64,000 nt of DNA. Origin: Microvirga sp. VF16. GTDB taxonomy: Bacteria; Pseudomonadota; Alphaproteobacteria; Rhizobiales; Beijerinckiaceae. A program made the translations under genes and the position numbers. Within the stretch, counting starts at the first letter, position 1, and every line of letters starts with the position of its first letter. Below are positions 1 through 8,481 of the stretch, piece by piece. The DNA is taken from assembly GCF_016864375.1 (NCBI RefSeq), contig NZ_CP069356.1:1240001-1304000 (forward strand), written 5' to 3'. The notes beneath the pieces were generated by a model that did not search any database, was not told the origin of the DNA, and was given only the letters and a program-made list of their open reading frames with translations.

Positions 1-63
1 GGCACCGTGCTGCGGGAGCCGAGACTCGGATTTATCATTGTTCCTTGGACTCCGTGGGCAACA

Positions 64-87
64 TGTATGGTTTTATTAAACCATACA
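64..87. promoter_or_regulatory. Inverted repeat upstream of the globin operon (site 1)
   Basis: The sequence shows TGTATGG-N10-CCATACA, perfectly inverted 7-bp arms in an AT-rich pocket of otherwise GC-rich DNA. The same TGTATG half-site recurs inverted at 208-247. Its place upstream of two NO-handling globins suggests an operator for an Rrf2 (NsrR-like) or other NO/redox-responsive repressor; the regulator is inferred, as no such gene is in the window. Confidence 0.45.
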
Positions 88-113
88 ATCAGTTTCGCAT
101 ATACGTATAATTA

Positions 114-132
114 CTGCATTGCCGCAATGCAG
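114..132. promoter_or_regulatory. 19-bp palindrome resembling an NsrR-type operator (site 2)
   Basis: This is a perfect palindrome with arms CTGCATTGC and GCAATGCAG around a central C. The ATGCATT/AATGCAT-like arms resemble the NsrR operator (GATGYATTT-N-AAATRCATC). It lies about 200 bp upstream of the truncated hemoglobin start. NsrR control of hmp is well known in proteobacteria; binding here is inferred. Confidence 0.5.
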
Positions 133-207
133 GATCGTAAGCCAAATGTCGCAGAAGCCCCGGGCCGACATCTCCATTGTCGGCAAGCGCTTTGTATGAT
201 GAGGTGC

Positions 208-247
208 AAATGTATGTACTCGAAACGCACATATAACCCATACATTT
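208..247. promoter_or_regulatory. Inverted repeat upstream of the globin operon (site 3)
   Basis: The 9-bp arms AAATGTATG (208-216) and CATACATTT (239-247) are exact inverse complements separated by 22 nt. They share the TGTATG core with site 1, and a further TGTATG-like copy lies at 193-199. Repetition of one half-site just ahead of the operon supports a dedicated operator array. Confidence 0.4.
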
Positions 248-331
248 AAGACGAACGCGATGCTGTCCCAAGCGACCCGTAAAACAAAGCATCACTTGGA
301 GCTTCAGCCGCGACAACCTCGGAGAATACCG

Positions 332-760
332 ATGGAGAGCACCTCCATGAGCAGTGCCCCCCAACTTGATCAGGCAGATCTGCCAAGGCTCCTGAAGCGC
401 TTCTATGACCGTGTTCGATGCGACGCAGAGCTAGGCCCATTGTTCAACGACGCCATACACGACTGGGCTGAGCACCTCGATCGCCTGGAGGATTTCTGGT
501 CATCGGTGATGCTCGCTTCGGGCCGCTACAAGGGAAATCCTGTCGTTATTCACCTGATCCATGCCCATCGGATCACCCCTGGCATGTTCAGCCGCTGGCT
601 TGAGCTTTGGGAACAGACCACCGGCGAATCGCTGCCCGACGAGGTGGCCACGACTGCTCAGGCGAAAGCACGACGCATCGCCAAGAGCCTGCAGGTTGCC
701 ATCCGCCTTCGTACACCCGGCGAAAACTTACTGACAAATTCGACCACCAAAGGAGATTAA
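332..760 (+). CDS. Group III truncated hemoglobin
   Basis: This 142-residue protein matches the short 2-on-2 globins of group III, cytoplasmic heme proteins linked to NO or oxygen chemistry. Visible marks are the B-helix Phe-Tyr pair (RFYDRV), the proximal-His region ending in HAHRITPGMF and the G-helix Trp in SRWLELW. The ATG at 332 is chosen because GGAG lies 7 nt upstream; an earlier in-frame ATG at 260 has no ribosome site. The stop is followed after 2 nt by the flavohemoglobin start, so the two genes form an operon behind the inverted repeats at 64-247. A joint role in NO detoxification is inferred from this linkage. Confidence 0.88.
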   Translation: MESTSMSSAPQLDQADLPRLLKRFYDRVRCDAELGPLFNDAIHDWAEHLDRLEDFWSSVMLASGRYKGNPVVIHLIHAHRITPGMFSRWLELWEQTTGESLPDEVATTAQAKARRIAKSLQVAIRLRTPGENLLTNSTTKGD

Positions 761-762
761 TA

Positions 763-1971
763 ATGCAACAACCGTTAAGCCCGCAAACGATCGCGATTGT
801 GAAAGCAACAGTACCGGCCCTTGCGGAGCATGGGACGACAATCACCAAGCTCATGTATGCCCGACTGTTCCGGGATGAGCATATCCGCGCACTCTTTAAT
901 CACGCCAATCAGGGAGACGGTGGAGCACAGGTCCATGCCCTCGCCGCCGCCATTTTGACCTATGCACGTAACATCGAGGATTTGGGTGCTCTTGCGCCCG
1001 TCGTCGAACGCGTCGCCCATAAGCACATCGGCTTTCATATTCTCCCTGAGCACTATCCATATGTTGCCACAGCTCTCCTCGGCGCAATCGCTGACATGCT
1101 GGGTGATGCCGCCACCGACGAAATCGTCAATGCTTGGGGCGAAGCCTACTGGTTCCTCGCCGAAATCTTAAAATCCCGCGAAGCCGCCATTCGTGCGGAG
1201 ATCGAGTATCTAGAGGGCGGTTGGTCGGGCTGGCGGGAATTTGCGGTGGCAGATAAGATCCGTGAGAGTGCGGTTATTGCGTCTTTTGTCCTTCGTCCCG
1301 TCGATGGACGGCCAGTTATACAGCACAAGCCGGGGCAATACCTGACCTTCCGCTTTCGGCCGGCGAGTGGAGCCCAACTTAAACGCAACTACTCCATCTC
1401 CTGTGGGCCCAATTCAGACGCCTATCGGATTTCCGTGAAACGGGAGGCGAATGGCCAAGGCGGATCGCTGTTTTTGCATGATGATGTCAAAGTCGGTGAC
1501 ATCCTGGAAGCGACACCGCCAGCTGGCGACTTCTTCCTACCCGAAGCACCACTGCGGCCGGTGGTGCTGCTCTCCGGCGGCGTGGGCCTGACGCCAATGG
1601 TGAGCATGGTTGAAACCATTGCTGACCAACACCCTGCTCTGGAGACCCATTACGTTCATGGTACCATGAACAGCGCCACCCATGCGATGGACGCTCATGT
1701 CCGATCACTCGCCGAGGCACATGGCAAGATTCGGGTCGCGACTTTTTACAGCGAACCGCATCCAGACGACGCTGTGGGTGAGTCACACGATGCCGACGGT
1801 TTTATCAGCATGGAATGGCTTAAGGATAATACGCCGCTGCATGAAGCGGATTTCTACCTCTGCGGGCCCAAGCCTTTCCTGCGTGCTTTCATCGGCGATC
1901 TCGCTCGCGCCGGCGTGCCATCCGACCGGGTCCACTACGAGTTGTTCGGGCCGGCGGACGAGGCGCACTGA
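763..1971 (+). CDS. hmp: Flavohemoglobin (nitric oxide dioxygenase)
   Basis: This 402-residue protein has the full Hmp layout: an N-terminal globin domain (about 1-140) with B10 Tyr in LMYARLF and the proximal His region VAHKHIGFHI, an FAD domain with the RxYS motif (KRNYSIS), and an NAD-binding domain with SGGVGLTPM and the terminal YELFGP. The family oxidises NO to nitrate using O2 and NAD(P)H in the cytosol. The start at 763 has an AGGAG 7 nt upstream and gives family-typical length; the longer in-frame extension overlaps the upstream globin and is rejected. It is co-transcribed with the truncated hemoglobin and followed by a strong hairpin. Confidence 0.96.
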   Translation: MQQPLSPQTIAIVKATVPALAEHGTTITKLMYARLFRDEHIRALFNHANQGDGGAQVHALAAAILTYARNIEDLGALAPVVERVAHKHIGFHILPEHYPYVATALLGAIADMLGDAATDEIVNAWGEAYWFLAEILKSREAAIRAEIEYLEGGWSGWREFAVADKIRESAVIASFVLRPVDGRPVIQHKPGQYLTFRFRPASGAQLKRNYSISCGPNSDAYRISVKREANGQGGSLFLHDDVKVGDILEATPPAGDFFLPEAPLRPVVLLSGGVGLTPMVSMVETIADQHPALETHYVHGTMNSATHAMDAHVRSLAEAHGKIRVATFYSEPHPDDAVGESHDADGFISMEWLKDNTPLHEADFYLCGPKPFLRAFIGDLARAGVPSDRVHYELFGPADEAH

Positions 1972-1981
1972 ATAGCCCACT

Positions 1982-2019
1982 GCGCTGGATCGAGTATGCT
2001 CTCGTTCTCGATCCAGCGC
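1982..2019 (+). terminator. Hairpin terminator after hmp
   Basis: A perfect 13-bp inverted repeat (arms GCGCTGGATCGAG and CTCGATCCAGCGC, 12-nt loop) starts 10 nt after the hmp stop. No clear T-run follows, so the mechanism is uncertain. It lies between convergent operons and may serve both. The rest of the stretch to 2272 shows no supported gene. Confidence 0.6.
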
Positions 2020-2272
2020 GTGTTCCCTACGGTAATGTCACAGCTCTGGTCCTAACGTGGGTTTGATGACCTTCGCTTCTCCCGGCGCGGGATCCGTGCT
2101 TTTGTTCGAAAGCCAGCCGCATAACCCGTGGCCTTGACGCGGCAACAATGAGCGCCGGCCATCAATCGCCAGTCCGAGCTTTGTCGGACCCTGTTCTTTC
2201 GTGATGCGATCTATGCACAAATCCAACGCGCCGATCGCGGTCGGTTGGGTTATGTTGGGTCCTGCATGGTCG

Positions 2273-2395
2273 TCAGGTCAGCCAGAACCGGATGACGAGA
2301 CCGACAGCTCCCGTCGTGCCCACGCCGGCCATCCAGAGGCCGACGAACCACAGCCATCGTCTAAGGGCGGAGCCCTGTTCGAGATCGTTGCCCAT
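2273..2395 (-). CDS. Small bd-oxidase-associated subunit (DUF2474 family)
   Basis: Translation of the minus strand gives a 40-residue protein beginning MGNDLEQGSALRRW and ending in RFWLT. It has one hydrophobic helix with the GLWMAGV pattern of DUF2474 proteins that follow cydB in CioAB operons. Its ATG overlaps the cydB stop by one base (TGATG), so it is probably translationally coupled. In this family the peptide is thought to be a single-helix accessory subunit in the inner membrane, analogous to CydX. It is too short for standard gene calling but its position and composition are diagnostic. Confidence 0.82.
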   Translation of the reverse strand: MGNDLEQGSALRRWLWFVGLWMAGVGTTGAVGLVIRFWLT

Positions 2396-3402
2396 CAGTG
2401 ATAGCCCTCGTGTCCGGTCTTGCCGCGGAACACCCAGTACGAATACCCAGTGTAAGCCAGGATGATCGGGATCAGCACGCTGGCGCCAACCAACATGAAC
2501 TGGAGGCTGGAATGAGGCGCCGCGGCCTCATGGATCGTGACGGCGTTCGGCACCACGTGCGGGAACATGCTGATGCCCAACCCAAGCAGGCAGAGGGCGA
2601 ACAGCGCCAGCGTCAGCAGGAACGGCCAGTACTCCCAGCGGCGCACCAGGCTCACCAGCAGGGCTCCCGAGCAGAGGCCAACCAGCAGCGGCACCTGCGC
2701 CGTGAACAGGACCTGCGGCCAGGCGAACCACCGCTCATAATATGCACCGCTGAGGAACGGCGTTGCCGCACTGACCAGGCCGATGCAGCCGATGAGTGCG
2801 ATGGCGAGCTTGCCGGCAAGACGGAAGCTGTGACCCTGAACGGCACCTTCGGTCTTCATCACCAGCCAGGTCGCCCCGAGCAGGGCATAGCCGATCACGA
2901 GACTGACCCCGACCAGCAGACTGAACGGCGTGAGCCAGTCCCACCAGCCACCGGCATAGGAGCGCCCCTCGACCGCGATACCCCGGAGCAGGGCGCCGAG
3001 CGTGATGCCTTGGGTTAATGTCGCCACGACGGAACCGGTCGTGAAGGCGACGTCCCAGTAGCGCCGATGGCCGGGATCGCGCCAGCGGAACTCGAACGCG
3101 ACGCCGCGGAAGATCAGCGCCAGCACCATGGCGATGATCGGCGCATAGAGAGCCGGCAGGATGATGGCATAGGCCAGGGGGAAGGCCGCCATCAGGCCGC
3201 CGCCGCCCAACACCAGCCAAGTCTCGTTGCCGTCCCAGACCGGTGCGACCGAGTTCATGGCGCTGTCGCGCTCCGGTCCCGGACGGAAGAACGGGAACAG
3301 GATGCCGATGCCGAGGTCGAAGCCGTCCATCACCACATAGGCGAAGACCGCAAACGCGATGACGAAGGCCCAGAGGGTGGGCAGATCGAGGAGGGTTGTC
3401 AT
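2395..3402 (-). CDS. cydB: Cytochrome bd-type quinol oxidase subunit II (CioB type)
   Basis: This 335-residue multi-helix membrane protein carries the CydB hallmarks VVMDGFDLGIGIL near the N terminus, VWDGNETWLVLGGGGL and FRGVAFEFRWR. It pairs with subunit I to form a quinol:O2 oxidoreductase in the inner membrane. The ATG overlaps the subunit I stop by 4 nt and its own stop overlaps the DUF2474 gene, so the three genes are tightly coupled. High-affinity, NO- and cyanide-tolerant respiration fits beside the NO-detoxifying globins; that functional pairing is inference. Confidence 0.95.
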   Translation of the reverse strand: MTTLLDLPTLWAFVIAFAVFAYVVMDGFDLGIGILFPFFRPGPERDSAMNSVAPVWDGNETWLVLGGGGLMAAFPLAYAIILPALYAPIIAMVLALIFRGVAFEFRWRDPGHRRYWDVAFTTGSVVATLTQGITLGALLRGIAVEGRSYAGGWWDWLTPFSLLVGVSLVIGYALLGATWLVMKTEGAVQGHSFRLAGKLAIALIGCIGLVSAATPFLSGAYYERWFAWPQVLFTAQVPLLVGLCSGALLVSLVRRWEYWPFLLTLALFALCLLGLGISMFPHVVPNAVTIHEAAAPHSSLQFMLVGASVLIPIILAYTGYSYWVFRGKTGHEGYH

Positions 3403-4829
3403 GAGCTTGCCTCCGCGCCGAGAGTGCGGTCCGGATCGACGGCTGGAGCCGGGGTGATGCCGGCGGTGCGGATGGGATGGTCAGGGCCGGCCTCGGGTCC
3501 GGTCTCGCCCGGATGCGGAGCCTTGCTCATGAGCTTGAGGATGTACCCGGTGCCTGCCCCGAACACGATGAAGTAAACGATGATGAAGGTCAGCAGCGAC
3601 GTGGCGACCGCCGGAGCCTCAAGTGGTGAGACCGACTCGGCAGTCCGGAGCAGGCCATAGATGGTGAAGGGCTGGCGCCCGACCTCCGCGGTGACCCAGC
3701 CGGCGATCACGGCCACGAAGCCGGCGGGCCCCATAGCCAGCGCCAGCCAGTGCAGCGGGCGCCAGTCGTAGAGCCGACCACGGTAACGTGCCCAAACGCT
3801 GAGTACCCCGAGACCTAGCATCGCGAAGCCGAGCCCCACCATGATGCGGAAGGACCAGAACACCACAGGCACGTAGGGCCAATTGGCACGATTGACCGTG
3901 TCGAGCCCATCCACCGGAGCATTCAGGTCATGCTTGAGGAGGAGTGACCCTACCTTCGGGATTTCGATAGCGTGGCGCACGGTGGCGGCCTCCTGGTCGG
4001 GAATGCCGAACAGGATCACGGGAGCGCCATGCGGGTGGCTCTGGAAGTGGCCTTCCATGGCCATGACCTTGGCAGGTTGGTGCTCGAGGGTGTTGAGGCC
4101 GTGCGTGTCGCCCACGAAGATCTGAAGTGGCGCGACGACGGCGACCATGCCCATGGCCATCGAGAACATCACCCGGGCGCCCTGATTGGCGCGCTCGCGC
4201 AGGAGATGCCAGGCGCCGACGCCGCCGACCACAAGGGCCGTGGTGAGGTACGCTGCCATCACCGTATGCATCAGGCGATAGGGGAAGGACGGGTTGAACA
4301 CGATGGCCCACCAGTCCTCGGGTACGAACTGCCCAACCTCGTTCACGCTGTAGCCGACCGGGGTCTGCATCCAGGAATTGGCGGACAGGATCCAGAAGGC
4401 CGAGATGAAGGTGCCGATGGCGACCGCAAGCGTGGCGGCGAAGTGCAGCCGTCGCCCGACGCGGCCCATGCCGAACAGCATGATGCCGAGGAAGCCGGCC
4501 TCGAGGAAGAAGGCGGTCAGGACCTCATAGGCCATCAGCGGACCGACGATCGGCCCGGCCTTGTCGGAGAACACGGCCCAGTTGGTGCCGAATTGGTAGG
4601 ACATGACGATGCCCGAGACCACGCCCATGGCAAAGGCGAGGGCGAAGATCTTGAGCCAGTACTTGAACAGATTGAGATAAACCTCGCGCCCGGTCCACAG
4701 CCACAACCCTTCCAACACGGCGAGATAGCTCGCCAGCCCGATCGAGAATGACGGGAAGATGAAGTGAAAGGAGATGGTGAACGCGAACTGGAATCGCGCC
4801 AGAAGCAGGGCGTCGAACTGGTCAAACAT
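3399..4829 (-). CDS. cydA: Cytochrome bd-type quinol oxidase subunit I (CioA type)
   Basis: This 476-residue integral membrane protein begins MFDQFDALLLARFQFAFT, the usual CydA start with the early heme-ligand His in SFHFIFP. It contains the conserved SANSWMQTPVGY and a GRQPF-TIYGLLRTAES segment; most CydA proteins have Trp after GRQP, so Phe here is a mild deviation seen in CioA-like proteins. The length matches the short quinol-loop CioA group. GGAGGGG lies upstream of the ATG. It is the first gene of the minus-strand cydA-cydB-DUF2474 operon, and the subunit carries hemes b558, b595 and d in characterised homologs. Confidence 0.95.
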   Translation of the reverse strand: MFDQFDALLLARFQFAFTISFHFIFPSFSIGLASYLAVLEGLWLWTGREVYLNLFKYWLKIFALAFAMGVVSGIVMSYQFGTNWAVFSDKAGPIVGPLMAYEVLTAFFLEAGFLGIMLFGMGRVGRRLHFAATLAVAIGTFISAFWILSANSWMQTPVGYSVNEVGQFVPEDWWAIVFNPSFPYRLMHTVMAAYLTTALVVGGVGAWHLLRERANQGARVMFSMAMGMVAVVAPLQIFVGDTHGLNTLEHQPAKVMAMEGHFQSHPHGAPVILFGIPDQEAATVRHAIEIPKVGSLLLKHDLNAPVDGLDTVNRANWPYVPVVFWSFRIMVGLGFAMLGLGVLSVWARYRGRLYDWRPLHWLALAMGPAGFVAVIAGWVTAEVGRQPFTIYGLLRTAESVSPLEAPAVATSLLTFIIVYFIVFGAGTGYILKLMSKAPHPGETGPEAGPDHPIRTAGITPAPAVDPDRTLGAEASS

Positions 4830-5145
4830 GGAATTCCCCTCCGGACAAAGCGACGGCCGACTGAGCCTGCACGTTGACGTGGAGCCGGAAAACGTCGGGG
4901 CGTGAATAGGAGCCGCCGTCGTTTAAGTCATCCTTGCCGCAGGCGATGTTCACGACCTTGTTCCTTCAAGGCTTGAACTTGAGTCTACTGACGGGCCTAT
5001 ACTGACAATTGCAGGATCGCTCTCGCGATCAGCCTCATATTTCAGAACCAGCACTTCTGCCCGTGATAGTGAAAACTTTCTCCACCGAAGAATCCATTTT
5101 AATCTCCGCACTGTAGCGAACGGGCGCGAGACCGGTCTTGCCGCG
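4830..5145. other. Intergenic region upstream of cydA
   Basis: No convincing gene is present. The region must hold the cydA promoter. A near-palindrome TTCAAGGCTTGAA sits at 4964-4976. No clean FNR (TTGAT-N4-ATCAA) site was recognised. Confidence 0.4.
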
Positions 5146-5847
5146 TCACTCTGGAAACGGGGCGTCCGCCACAAAATCGACAGCTGAAGGAGCCTTGTAG
5201 TCGGCGACAAAGCGCTCTCCGAAGTCACGAACAAAGTTATCGTAGGTCAATTCGGGCTTCACTTCGGCGATGTGACAGAAGCAGCGCGTCATTCGCTGCT
5301 TCATTCGGAGCCTCGGGAACTCCGCGACAATTCTTTCGATCTCATTTGATGGAATGCGGTCATACTGCCAGCCGATCACATCCAGGCAAATGCCGGCAGT
5401 GCACAGAGCGACCTCTGCCTCCTTGTAGAGCCCGATCGAGGGTGTTGAGTTGAGGGCGACGCTATCCCAGATTAACTGGGCACGGTGTTCGTCGAGTCCG
5501 CCGTCCCTCGCAAAGCTGCTGGCGAGATCGGCAGCCTCCACCTCGAACCGGCGTGGCCCGGCAAAGCGCTCGTTGAGCGTAATGTCATGCAACAAGGTTC
5601 CGACAGCAACGACCTCTGCGTCGTGCTCAATGCCCTGAAGTTGTCCCAGCCGTGCCGCAAACAGCCACGAGCGAACGACGTGATTATACAGGTATGGCTC
5701 ACATCTCTGCCGGGCGTACTCGAGCGCGCGATCAACGATTGGCGTCCCGGGAACTGAGACTCCGGCAAGCACTTTGTTATCAGTCGCAAACATCTTCATA
5801 ACCTTGTCCGAATAGCAGCGCACCACAGTCTCAGAGGCCTGTGACAT
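5146..5847 (-). CDS. HD-domain hydrolase, cyanamide hydratase-like
   Basis: The 233-residue protein carries an HD metal-dependent hydrolase core: His in YNHVVRSWLFAARLG (about residue 55), the paired His-Asp in VGTLLHDITLNERF (about 85-90), and further conserved residues in the LIWDSVALNSTPS segment. This pattern is found in cyanamide hydratase-like and related HD proteins, which often act on small nitriles or nucleotides. Substrate is not predictable. The first ATG lacks a clear ribosome site; the Met at residue 19 (about 5793), preceded by AAGG, is a likely alternative start. It is a monocistronic minus-strand gene. Confidence 0.75.
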   Translation of the reverse strand: MSQASETVVRCYSDKVMKMFATDNKVLAGVSVPGTPIVDRALEYARQRCEPYLYNHVVRSWLFAARLGQLQGIEHDAEVVAVGTLLHDITLNERFAGPRRFEVEAADLASSFARDGGLDEHRAQLIWDSVALNSTPSIGLYKEAEVALCTAGICLDVIGWQYDRIPSNEIERIVAEFPRLRMKQRMTRCFCHIAEVKPELTYDNFVRDFGERFVADYKAPSAVDFVADAPFPE

Positions 5848-5937
5848 GGATGCGGATGGTTCAAGACACTTCTGCCGGCGACGGTGGATCGGTCGACGTT
5901 ACGACCGATCCCTGGTTCGCCCGTGGAGAACGGCTTT

Positions 5938-6924
5938 CTAGGCCTTGATGAAGGCGAGCAGATCGGGATTCACCACATCGGCATGGGTGGTCAGCATGCC
6001 GTGGGGAAATTCCTTGTAGACCTTCAGCGTACCCTTCTTGAGAAGCTTGACCGACAGGAGCGCGGAATTCGCGATCGGTACGATTTGGTCGTCATCGCCG
6101 TGCATCACCAGCGTCGGCACGGTGATGATCTTCAGATCCTCGGTGAAGTCGGTTTCGGAGAAGGCCTTGCTGCCGTCATAATGAGCCCTGGCGCTGCCTG
6201 CCATGCCTTGGCGCCACCAGTTCTGGATGACCCCCTGCGATGGCGTAGCGCCAGGGCGATTGTAGCCGTAGAACGGACCGCTCGCGAAATCGAGATAGAA
6301 CTGCGCACGATTCTCTGCAAGCTGCGCCCGTAAGCCGTCGAGCGCCTCGATCGGCAAGCCTCCCGGATTGGCTGGTGTCTTCACCATGAGCGGCGGCACG
6401 GCGCCGACCAGGATCAGCTTGGCCACGCGGCCCTGCGGCTGGCCATGGCGGGCAACATAGCGGGTCGCCTCCCCTCCCCCGGTCGAGTGCCCGATATGGA
6501 CGGCGTTCCTGAGGTCGAGATGCTTGACCACCGCCGCCACGTCGGCGGCGTAGTGGTCCATGTCGTGGCCGTCCGACACCTGTGCGGACCGCCCATGGCC
6601 GCGGCGGTCGTGCGCGACGACGCGATACCCCTGGCCCAGGAAGAACAGCATCTGGTTGTCCCAGTCGTCAGCCGACAACGGCCACCCGTGGTGGAAGACG
6701 ATGGGCTGGGCGTCTTTGGGACCCCAGTCCTTGTAGAAGATCTCGACGCCGTCGGTGGTGGTGACTGTGCTCATGTCCTGTGTCCTTCCGGTTGACAGAT
6801 TGGTACGATGGGATTGGGCTGCGGCCGGGCGAGCGGGTAAGGTCGCTAAAACCGTGGCGCTCAGGCCGAGTACGAGGAGATCACGGCGAGCCGGATCTCG
6901 CTTGGAAGCGGTCGGATCGGCCAT
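5938..6924 (-). CDS. Tat-exported alpha/beta hydrolase (non-heme chloroperoxidase-like)
   Basis: Starting at 6924 (GGAG 6 nt upstream) the 328-residue product begins with a twin-arginine signal (PARRDLLVLGLSATVLA, ending ARPAAAQ), followed by an alpha/beta hydrolase with HHGWPLSADDW, the nucleophile elbow GHSTGGG, and a C-terminal catalytic His in FPHGM. The closest family is the cofactor-free chloroperoxidase/esterase group; perhydrolase or esterase activity is plausible, and the export suggests a periplasmic role. A longer in-frame start at 7059 would bury the signal and is less likely. A copy of the ~39-bp regulatory repeat lies about 200 bp upstream (7105-7144). Confidence 0.88.
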   Translation of the reverse strand: MADPTASKRDPARRDLLVLGLSATVLATLPARPAAAQSHRTNLSTGRTQDMSTVTTTDGVEIFYKDWGPKDAQPIVFHHGWPLSADDWDNQMLFFLGQGYRVVAHDRRGHGRSAQVSDGHDMDHYAADVAAVVKHLDLRNAVHIGHSTGGGEATRYVARHGQPQGRVAKLILVGAVPPLMVKTPANPGGLPIEALDGLRAQLAENRAQFYLDFASGPFYGYNRPGATPSQGVIQNWWRQGMAGSARAHYDGSKAFSETDFTEDLKIITVPTLVMHGDDDQIVPIANSALLSVKLLKKGTLKVYKEFPHGMLTTHADVVNPDLLAFIKA

Positions 6925-7104
6925 CAGGCGCTCCGTCGCTTTGATTGAGTTGACACGCACGTTCCCGATGGCTTGCGGGAGGCTTTCGTATGTTCCGAAG
7001 TCTCTGTATCCATGCGCAATCTCCTCAAAAGGCGCTGTCAATGCATTGTGTTGAAGCATGTCTGCTGAACGGAGATCGCGCTACTGATCGGGTGACTTGA
7101 GTGT

Positions 7105-7144
7105 CCACTCGGTAAGTCTACGTATGACTAAACCAAAGTTTAGG
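7105..7144 (-). promoter_or_regulatory. Copy A of the recurrent ~39-bp regulatory element
   Basis: Read towards the hydrolase gene (minus strand) it has CCTAAACTTTGG at one end and ACTTACCGAGTGG at the other with GTAGAC between. It closely matches 10763-10801 and 20541-20579, which lie in the same orientation ahead of other transcription units. It is probably an activator-binding site or promoter; the regulator is unknown. Confidence 0.6.
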
Positions 7145-7220
7145 TCGTATCGGTGACAGCATAGGTGCCATTGGACGGCTGCGATTGGTTCCCATCGCCC
7201 ACGATGGACACTACTATTCC

Positions 7221-7540
7221 TCGTCGCTTTTCGAGTTCGATCAAAGCTTCGCGCTGGAGAATCTGCCACAGCATCGTTCGGTGAAGCGTCTCGCTGAGGT
7301 GGCCAATCTCAGCGTTCGGCAGTTCAGCCGGGCTTTTGTCTCATTGCAGGTATGACGCCCACGAAAGCCATCGAGCGCCTGCGTGTCGAAGCGGCACATC
7401 CCACGATCGAGGACATCCGCCGTACCTTCTACGAGATCGCCTGTCTGGTCGGGTTCATTGATCCGGACAGGACGTCCCAAAGCGTCATGCGCACTCTCGA
7501 CCACATACTGTCGGAGACATCCCGCCTATCCCATCAGGGG
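7221..7540 (+). pseudogene. GlxA/AraC-family regulator remnant
   Basis: Two adjacent frames together give the C-terminal AraC-type DNA-binding region of a GlxA-like regulator: HRSVKRLAEVANLSVRQFSRAF in one frame up to about 7345, then MTPTKAIERLRVEAAH and VGFIDPDRTSQSVMRTL in another from 7352. The break falls where intact homologs read through an ETGMTP-like segment, so a short deletion or frameshift occurred. The N-terminal DJ-1/GATase-like domain is missing. This is decayed sequence, divergent from the Tat-hydrolase gene it may once have controlled. Confidence 0.7.
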
Positions 7541-7745
7541 AAGGCGGCTGACCAGCACAGCAGCAATGAGCGACCCCACGCGCGATCGGTTTCTACAACG
7601 GCCTGGCGTCCTGCACGGCGAAGACAGCGAGGATCGTCAGCGCTCGTGTCCGGCTCGCATTGGCGCTGACATGACGATGACCACCAGGCATTTCTGTCGA
7701 GTTCTGACCTGTGCAAGGGCGACTAAGCCACCGATCCAAACCACG

Positions 7746-8327
7746 TCAGGGCTTTTCGCGCAGTCCTCTTTCGATCCTACGATCGGGAACGAGCCACACG
7801 AGGGCAACCAGGACGTACACGGCGAGGGACAGGCGCACATCGACCGAGGCCAGGACGATCGCCAGAGCGCAGCCCGCAATCGAGATCTTGCCCTTCTGAT
7901 CGGACCCAACCGCTCGCCGTAGCTCAGACTCTCGACCCTGTGCATGGATGATCGCGGCCTGGAGGATCAGAAAGGCTCCCGCCGCCATCAGAAGCGACAC
8001 GCCGTAGATCGCCGTTGGCAGAGGGGCGAAGTGGGCTTCATTGAGCCATGCGGTCGTAAAGGGAATCAGCGATAGCCAGAACAGCAGATGGGTATTCGCC
8101 CATAGGATGCGGCCGTCGACCTTGAAGGAGATTTGGAAGAGATGGTGGTGATTGTGCCAGTAGATGGCGACATACAGGAAGCTCAGCACATAGCTGAGGA
8201 AGACGGGCGCAAGGGCAAAGAGAGCATTGAGATCCGCGCCATGCGGTGCCTTCAGCTCAAGCACCATGATCGTGATGATGATCGCGATTACGCCGTCGCT
8301 GAATCCCTCCAGCCTGCTCTTGCTCAT
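7746..8327 (-). CDS. TMEM175/DUF1211-family membrane channel
   Basis: The 193-residue protein begins with the family signature RLEGFSDGVIAIIITIMVLEL (Arg, then FSDG in helix 1) and has about five to six membrane helices, including a WHNHHHLFQ segment after helix 3. Bacterial TMEM175 homologs are potassium-permeable channels of the inner membrane. The length is normal for the bacterial single-repeat form. It is monocistronic on the minus strand; nothing in the sequence indicates its regulation. Confidence 0.88.
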   Translation of the reverse strand: MSKSRLEGFSDGVIAIIITIMVLELKAPHGADLNALFALAPVFLSYVLSFLYVAIYWHNHHHLFQISFKVDGRILWANTHLLFWLSLIPFTTAWLNEAHFAPLPTAIYGVSLLMAAGAFLILQAAIIHAQGRESELRRAVGSDQKGKISIAGCALAIVLASVDVRLSLAVYVLVALVWLVPDRRIERGLREKP

Positions 8328-8481
8328 TGCACTGCCTCCTCGGGCAGGATCTCCCTATCCACTTTCCGCAGATACGACGAGCGGGACGCGGCCGTGAGGA
8401 TTTGATCTCAGGTATACCAGGATTGCCCTCGCGACACTCGGGTGCATCTGCATTTCTACAGGATTGTACGTTGAAAGGTTG

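Noticed and set aside
102..111. TATACGTATA-like palindrome in the globin leader
   Set aside because: Too short and AT-simple to treat as a separate operator.
4964..4999. Possible MerR-type promoter with long spacer on the plus strand
   Set aside because: TTGAAC and TATACT are about 19 bp apart, but no plus-strand gene follows and the match is poor.
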